From the NCBI GenBank assembly GCA_003170995.1, contig PMXT01000139.1, positions 1 through 17,908 on the forward strand: a DNA stretch of 17,908 nt, in the 5' to 3' direction. The notes under the pieces were generated by a model. That model had not been told where the DNA came from, ran no database searches, and saw nothing but the letters and a program-made list of their open reading frames with translations. Shown here piece after piece: positions 13,800-17,908 of the stretch. The position numbers and the translations under genes were made by a program. The stretch's first letter is position 1, and each line of letters opens with the position of its first letter. This stretch comes from Actinomycetota bacterium. GTDB taxonomy: Bacteria; Actinomycetota; Thermoleophilia; Gaiellales; Gaiellaceae.

Positions 13800-16700
13800 T
13801 CAGGCGACTACGCCGGCTTCGCCGAGAAGAGCCTTGGCCTCGGCGAAGAAATCACCGCTCGCCTTGACCTTGTAGGCGGGCCCGAGCCTAAGTTGCCTGG
13901 CGCCGTCCGAGGTCTCGACGTCGAGCAGCACGGGCGAGTCGCCCGGAAATTCGCGCACCAGCGCGGCCAGCTCGGAGACGATTCCAGACGGCACCTTGCG
14001 CGCATCGACGCGAAGACGCACCTCGCGCCGCTCAGAAACAGCTTCGAACGCCTTCAGCTCCATCGCCAACAATTTCGATTCGCCCTCCTTGTGATCGATC
14101 CTCCCCTTCACGATCAGGACCTGATCGGAGGCGCACAGATCGCGCGCTTGCGCATAGATGGAGCTGAAGACGACGACTTCCGCTCCGCCGGTTACGTCGT
14201 CGAGGCGCATGAAGGCCATCGGATCGCCCTTCTTCGTCGTGAGCTGGCGCACGTGACCGACGATGCCGGCCACGACCACCACCTCGCCGTCGCGACGCCG
14301 ATCGAGCTCGGAGAGTCCGCAGTTGGTCTTGCGCCTGAGTTGGTCGCGAATCGCGTGCAGCGGATGCTCGGACACGTAGAGGCCGAGCACCTCCTTCTCG
14401 AGCTTGAGCAGTTCGGGCTTCTCGAGCTCCTCGCTCGAGATCTCGGGATGGTGACGAGACTGGCGCTCTCCTTCATCGCCCGTGAGATCGAAGATGGAGC
14501 TCTGCCCGCTGAGGCGGTCGGCCGAGCGTTTCTGCCCCCAGGCGCCGATCTGATCGAGCAACTCGAGCAAACCCCCGCGCGAGGCTCCGGTCGAGTCGAA
14601 GGCGCCGCATTTCACCAGCGCCTCGAGCACGCGCTTGTTCACGCAGCCGGGATCGATTCGCTCGACGAAGTCCCAGATCGAGGCGAATACGCCGCCCTCC
14701 TCGCGAGCGCCGACGACTGCCCGCGCCGCTCCCTCGCCCACACCCTTGACCGCGTTCAGACCAAAACGGATCTTCCCTTCGATGACGGCGAAACCGAGCT
14801 GTGAGAAGTTGACGTCAGGCGGCAGCACCTCGATGCCCATCTCATCGCAGGCATTGACGTAGAAGGGCACTCTGTCCTTGGTGTTCATGACCGAGGAGAT
14901 CAGGGCGGCCATGTACTGGCAGGGGTAGTGAGCCTTGAGCCAGGCCGTGCGATAGGCGATGAGTGCATAACAAGCGGCGTGGGACTTGTTGAAGGAGTAG
15001 TCCTGCGCCTTCTCCATATCCTCCCAGAGCTGGCGCGCGACCTTTGAGGACACGCCGTTCGCCCCGCAGCCGGCGATGAACTTCTCCTTCAGCGAAGCCA
15101 TCAGCTCGTGGATCTTCTTACCGATCGCCTTGCGCAGATCGTCCGCCTCGGCGGGGCTGAAGCCGGCCAGATCCTTGGCGATCTCCATGTACTGCTCCTG
15201 GTAGATGCAGATGCCGTAAGTCGTGCCGGTGATCGGCCTCAGGCGCTCGTCGGCGAAGCCGACCTGCTCACGACCGTGCTTGCGCTTGGCGTAGACGGGG
15301 ATGTACTGCATCGGACCCGGTCGGTAGAGAGCCACGAGCGCAATCAGATCTTCGAAGACGTTCGGCTTGACCTGGCGCAGAGCGTCGCGCATGCCCGAGG
15401 ACTCGAACTGGAAGACACCGGTCGCGTCGCCGCGGGCGAGCATGGCGTAGGTCTTGGCGTCGTCGAGCGGTATCTGCGAGATGTCGAGGTCGCCGACCAA
15501 ATCAACCGCCTTGTCGATCACGTCGAGGTTGCGCAGCCCGAGGAAGTCCATCTTGAGCAGTCCGAGCCGCTCCACGTCGCCCATCGCGAACTGGGTCACG
15601 ACCTCCTGGTCGGCGCCCTTCTGCTGCAGTGGCACGACGTCGGTCAGCGGCTTGGCGCCGATGACGACGCCGGCGGCGTGGATCGAGTCCTGGCGCACCA
15701 GCCCCTCGAGCGGCCTGGCCAGATCAACGACCTCCTTGCAGAGCGGGTCGGAGTCGTAGGCGGCGCGCAATTCCTGCCCAGGTTTCAGACACTCCGCCAG
15801 CATCTGGCCGGGGCCCTCGGGGATCAGCTTGGCGAGCCGGTCGACGGTGCCGTAGGGGATCTCGAGCACGCGCCCGGCGTCGCGCACCGCAGCCCGGGCG
15901 GCCATGGTGCCGAAGGTGATGATCTGGGCTACCCGGTCGCGCCCGTACTTCTCGGCCACGTAGTTGATCACGCGCTCGCGGCCCTCGACCGAGAAGTCGA
16001 TGTCGATGTCGGGCATCGATTTACGCCCGGGATTGAGGAAGCGCTCGAAAAGCAGGTCGTAGCGAATCGGGTCGATGTCGGTGATATCCAGGCAGTAGGC
16101 AACGATCGAACCGGCCGCCGAGCCACGGCCCGGACCGACCCCGACACCGCTCCGCTTGGCGAAGGCGATGAAGTCCCAGACGATCAAGAAGTAGTCGGCG
16201 AAGCCCATCTCGCGGATCGTCTTGAGCTCGAAGCGGAGCCTCGCCTCGAGCTCGGGAGTCACCGTCTCGTAGCGGCGCTTCAGACCTTCGTCGCAGAGCG
16301 AGACTAAGATACTCGAAGGCGTCACGGCCCTCGGGTGTCGGGAAGGAGGGCAGGAGAATCCCGCCCAGCTCGATCTCGACCGCGCAGCGACTCGGCCACC
16401 TCGAGGGAGCGTGCGCATCGCATCCTCGTGACCGACGAAGTCGAGTGCCATCTCCTCGGCCGACTTGAGGAAGAACTGGTCGGAGTCGAAGCGCCAGTGG
16501 TTTGGGTTCTTGAGCGAATCACCCGACTGGATGCAGAGCAGAGCCTCGTGCGGGAGCGCATCCTCGCGGCTGCAGGTAGTGGACGTCTCCGGTGGCGACC
16601 AGCGGCATCTTCTTCGCTACGCGCCAGCTCGACCAGCGTCCGGGTTGATCCGCTGCTGCACCTCGAGACCCGCGTTCTGCAGCTCGATGTAGACGTTGTC

Positions 16701-17219
16701 GCGCCCGAAGAGCTGGACGAGCCGGTCGAGCTCGGCTTCGGCGTCATTCGGCCGGTTCTCCTCCAGCGCCTTGCAGACACGTCCCGAAAGACAGCCGGAG
16801 AGGACGATCAGGCCTTTCGCGTAGCGCTCGAGCAGCTCCCAGTCGACGCGGGGGCGGTAGTAGTAGCCCTCCAGATAGCCGAGCGAGGAGAGCTTGATCA
16901 GGTTGCCGTAGCCCTCGTTGCTGGCGGCGAGCACGGTCAGGTGGGCGTTGCCCTTCTTCTGCACGCTGCGGTCGTCACAGACGTACAGCTCGCTACCAAT
17001 GACGGGCTTCACGCCCTGCTTCCCGGCCTCGCGGTAGAACTCAACCGCCCCGGCCAGCGAGCCGTGATCGGTGAGCGCCACGGCGGGCATCTCCAGCTCC
17101 GCCGCTCGCGCCGCCAGGGCCGGCACCCTGCACGCTCCGTCAAGGATCGAGTACTCCGAATGGACGTGCAGATGAACGAACTCGGCAGTGTTCCGTCTAG
17201 TCATGGAGTTCGAGCCCAT
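13800..17219 (-). CDS. dnaE: DNA polymerase III alpha subunit, reading frame interrupted
   Basis: The replicative polymerase. Without six extra bases (16306-16644) it would encode about 1137 aa, a normal DnaE length. The N-terminal PHP domain keeps ligand positions His18, His20, Asp27, His52, Glu77, His93 and Cys143, and a GDVH pair in the shifted stretch. It is therefore probably an active PHP proofreader, as known for mycobacterial DnaE1. The polymerase core has GPGRGSAAGS, the catalytic PDIDIDF and KMDFLGLRN; a C-terminal OB fold (GIVGHVRQLTTKKGDP) follows. As written, the frame from 17219 stops near 16617 and resumes only by shifting; the frame from 16451 to 13800 carries the core. Six insertions restore frame twice. 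dnaE is essential, so error in the sequence is likelier than decay unless another copy exists. Confidence 0.9.
16306..16644 (-). other. Cluster of six single-base insertions in dnaE
   Basis: Reading the minus strand against the DnaE pattern, one extra base is needed at each of six places: about 16641-16644, 16613-16614, 16571, within 16404-16409, 16390, and 16306-16307. Removing one base at each joins RINP-TLVELARSE-KMPLVATGDVHYL, LRREDALPHEALL, SLEVAERCAVEIELGG and FEYLVSLCDEG into a continuous protein. Every event is an insertion; no deletion is required. No other gene in the window shows this. Confidence 0.85.
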
Positions 17220-17534
17220 GGGTCGCTAGCACCAAGGCAGGGGTCGCACTCGACTGCCGTGCAGGTACGGATTGCCTGTGCGGCAGGCGAGGGTGGCGCC
17301 TGGCGCCGTGTGATAGCGGGCCAGGGGGCGGAATACATGGCTGGACGGAGTACTCACCAAGGCCTGATCATTGTAGGAGCGGTGGCGGCTGACTTCGGAT
17401 TGGTCGGCGCGAACCGAAGGAGCCGGGCCATCGCCTTACCCCAGTGCCTCGACACGCGGACTGTCTGTCTGACCGACTCAGGCGCGTCGGGCCTTCTGCT
17501 TAATACGTCCCCGTACGCGCCGCGAGGGCCGCGA
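17220..17534. other. Gap between the glsB-like gene and dnaE, no gene seen
   Basis: A 315-bp stretch ahead of dnaE. It contains GCCTG/CAGGC around TGCGG (17274-17288) and a doubled GGCGCC (17295-17307). A minus-strand TACAAT (17375-17370) could serve as a -10 box for dnaE but has no matching -35. Open frames here lack protein-like composition. No terminator for the upstream gene is evident. Confidence 0.5.
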
Positions 17535-17792
17535 TTAGCGCTTCTTGAGCAAGCGAAAGCCGAGCAAGACAATCACGGCGCCAAGGAACGCAATGACAAG
17601 CGTGGTGAGATTGAACCCGCTAATGGGGTTATTCACATTGAAAACCCTGCCTGCAAGCCAGCCACCCACAAGCGCGCCAGCTACGCCAAGCACGATGTCG
17701 CCAATCAGACCGAGGCCCGAGCCCTTTACGGCTTTACCTGCCCCCCAACCGGCAATTGCGCCGACGACAATCCACGTTAACAAGCCCATCAT
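17535..17792 (-). CDS. GlsB/YeaQ/YmgE family membrane protein
   Basis: An 85-aa membrane protein of the transglycosylase-associated (YeaQ/YmgE/GlsB) family, often linked to general stress responses, with unknown biochemistry. It has three hydrophobic segments (about 3-20, 27-47 and 61-80) separated by Gly-rich turns. The family hallmarks GAIAGWGAGK, GDIVLGVAGALVGGWLAG and a basic end (LLKKR) are present. Two ATG codons are adjacent: AAGGGG is only one base from the first and four from the second, so 17789 may be the true start. It is on the same strand as dnaE but 315 bp away, so it is probably an independent unit. Confidence 0.9.
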   Translation of the reverse strand: MMGLLTWIVVGAIAGWGAGKAVKGSGLGLIGDIVLGVAGALVGGWLAGRVFNVNNPISGFNLTTLVIAFLGAVIVLLGFRLLKKR

Positions 17793-17888
17793 TCCCCTTC
17801 TTTCTGCTCGGACTCAATCGGGCGTCACATGCCCCGTCGTGGTGACGATACGCCAGATGGCTCTTCGAGATCGCGCCAATCGTTACTA

Positions 17889-17908
17889 AGAGCACGTTTC
17901 AAATGAAG
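17889..17908 (-). repeat. Tip of a probable third copy of the intergenic repeat
   Basis: Minus-strand bases 17908-17889 match plus-strand bases 5120-5139 at 19 of 20 positions. The similarity then stops, on the gene-proximal side in both cases. The element would continue to the right beyond the window. As at trpS, it points toward the start of the next gene, here the glsB-like gene, 96 bases away. Confidence 0.5.

Noticed and set aside
16306..16644. Programmed frameshifting in dnaE
   Set aside because: Six separate +1 sites with no common slippery motif or stimulatory structure would be needed; sequence error is far simpler.
17354..17572. 72-codon minus-strand ORF downstream of the glsB-like gene
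   Set aside because: It overlaps the end of the glsB-like gene in another frame and lacks protein-family features.

Overview
The window is GC-rich chromosomal DNA that looks actinobacterial. It most resembles Thermoleophilia (Gaiellales/Solirubrobacterales-like), an assignment inferred from gene content rather than from any marker search. The clues are the lgt-scpA-scpB-rluB-tyrA-aroA-cmk-plsC-der gene set, an ANTAR response regulator with a degenerate receiver, a Cys-rich 'CECG' module fused to a receiver domain, a small C-terminal 'RxLL' protein, and frequent GTG/TTG starts.

Layout, left to right. Positions 1-4828 (minus strand) hold a tight operon read right to left: tyrA, aroA, cmk, plsC and the N-terminal 60% of der, which runs off the left edge. 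Positions 4829-5157 are a 329-bp gap made almost entirely of a repeat element. Positions 5158-6481 (plus) are trpS and a YbjQ-family gene, closed by a strong intrinsic terminator. Positions 6706-7407 (minus) are rluB. Positions 7658-10972 are an accessory signalling block: a receiver-domain protein on minus, then an ANTAR regulator and two metallo-beta-lactamase-fold hydrolases on plus. Positions 10979-13318 (minus) are lgt, scpA and scpB. A 67-aa conserved-looking small gene, dnaE and a GlsB/YeaQ-type membrane protein follow, all on minus.

The minus-strand housekeeping genes form the known chromosome-segregation/cmk/der cluster (scpAB-rluB-cmk-der in mycobacteria). Here it is split by two plus-strand blocks: the signalling block between scpB and rluB, and trpS-ybjQ between rluB and tyrA.

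Two things stand out. First, a repeat family: about 130-145 bp copies lie in inverted orientation on both sides of tyrA, directly upstream of aroA and of trpS. They share a 25-nt hairpin with pairing-preserving differences. One copy carries a 161-bp insertion with 9-bp inverted ends, and the tip of a probable third copy is at the right edge, upstream of the glsB-like gene. Second, dnaE is broken by six single-base insertions within about 340 bp, although the coding sense is otherwise intact. That looks more like local sequence error than gene decay.
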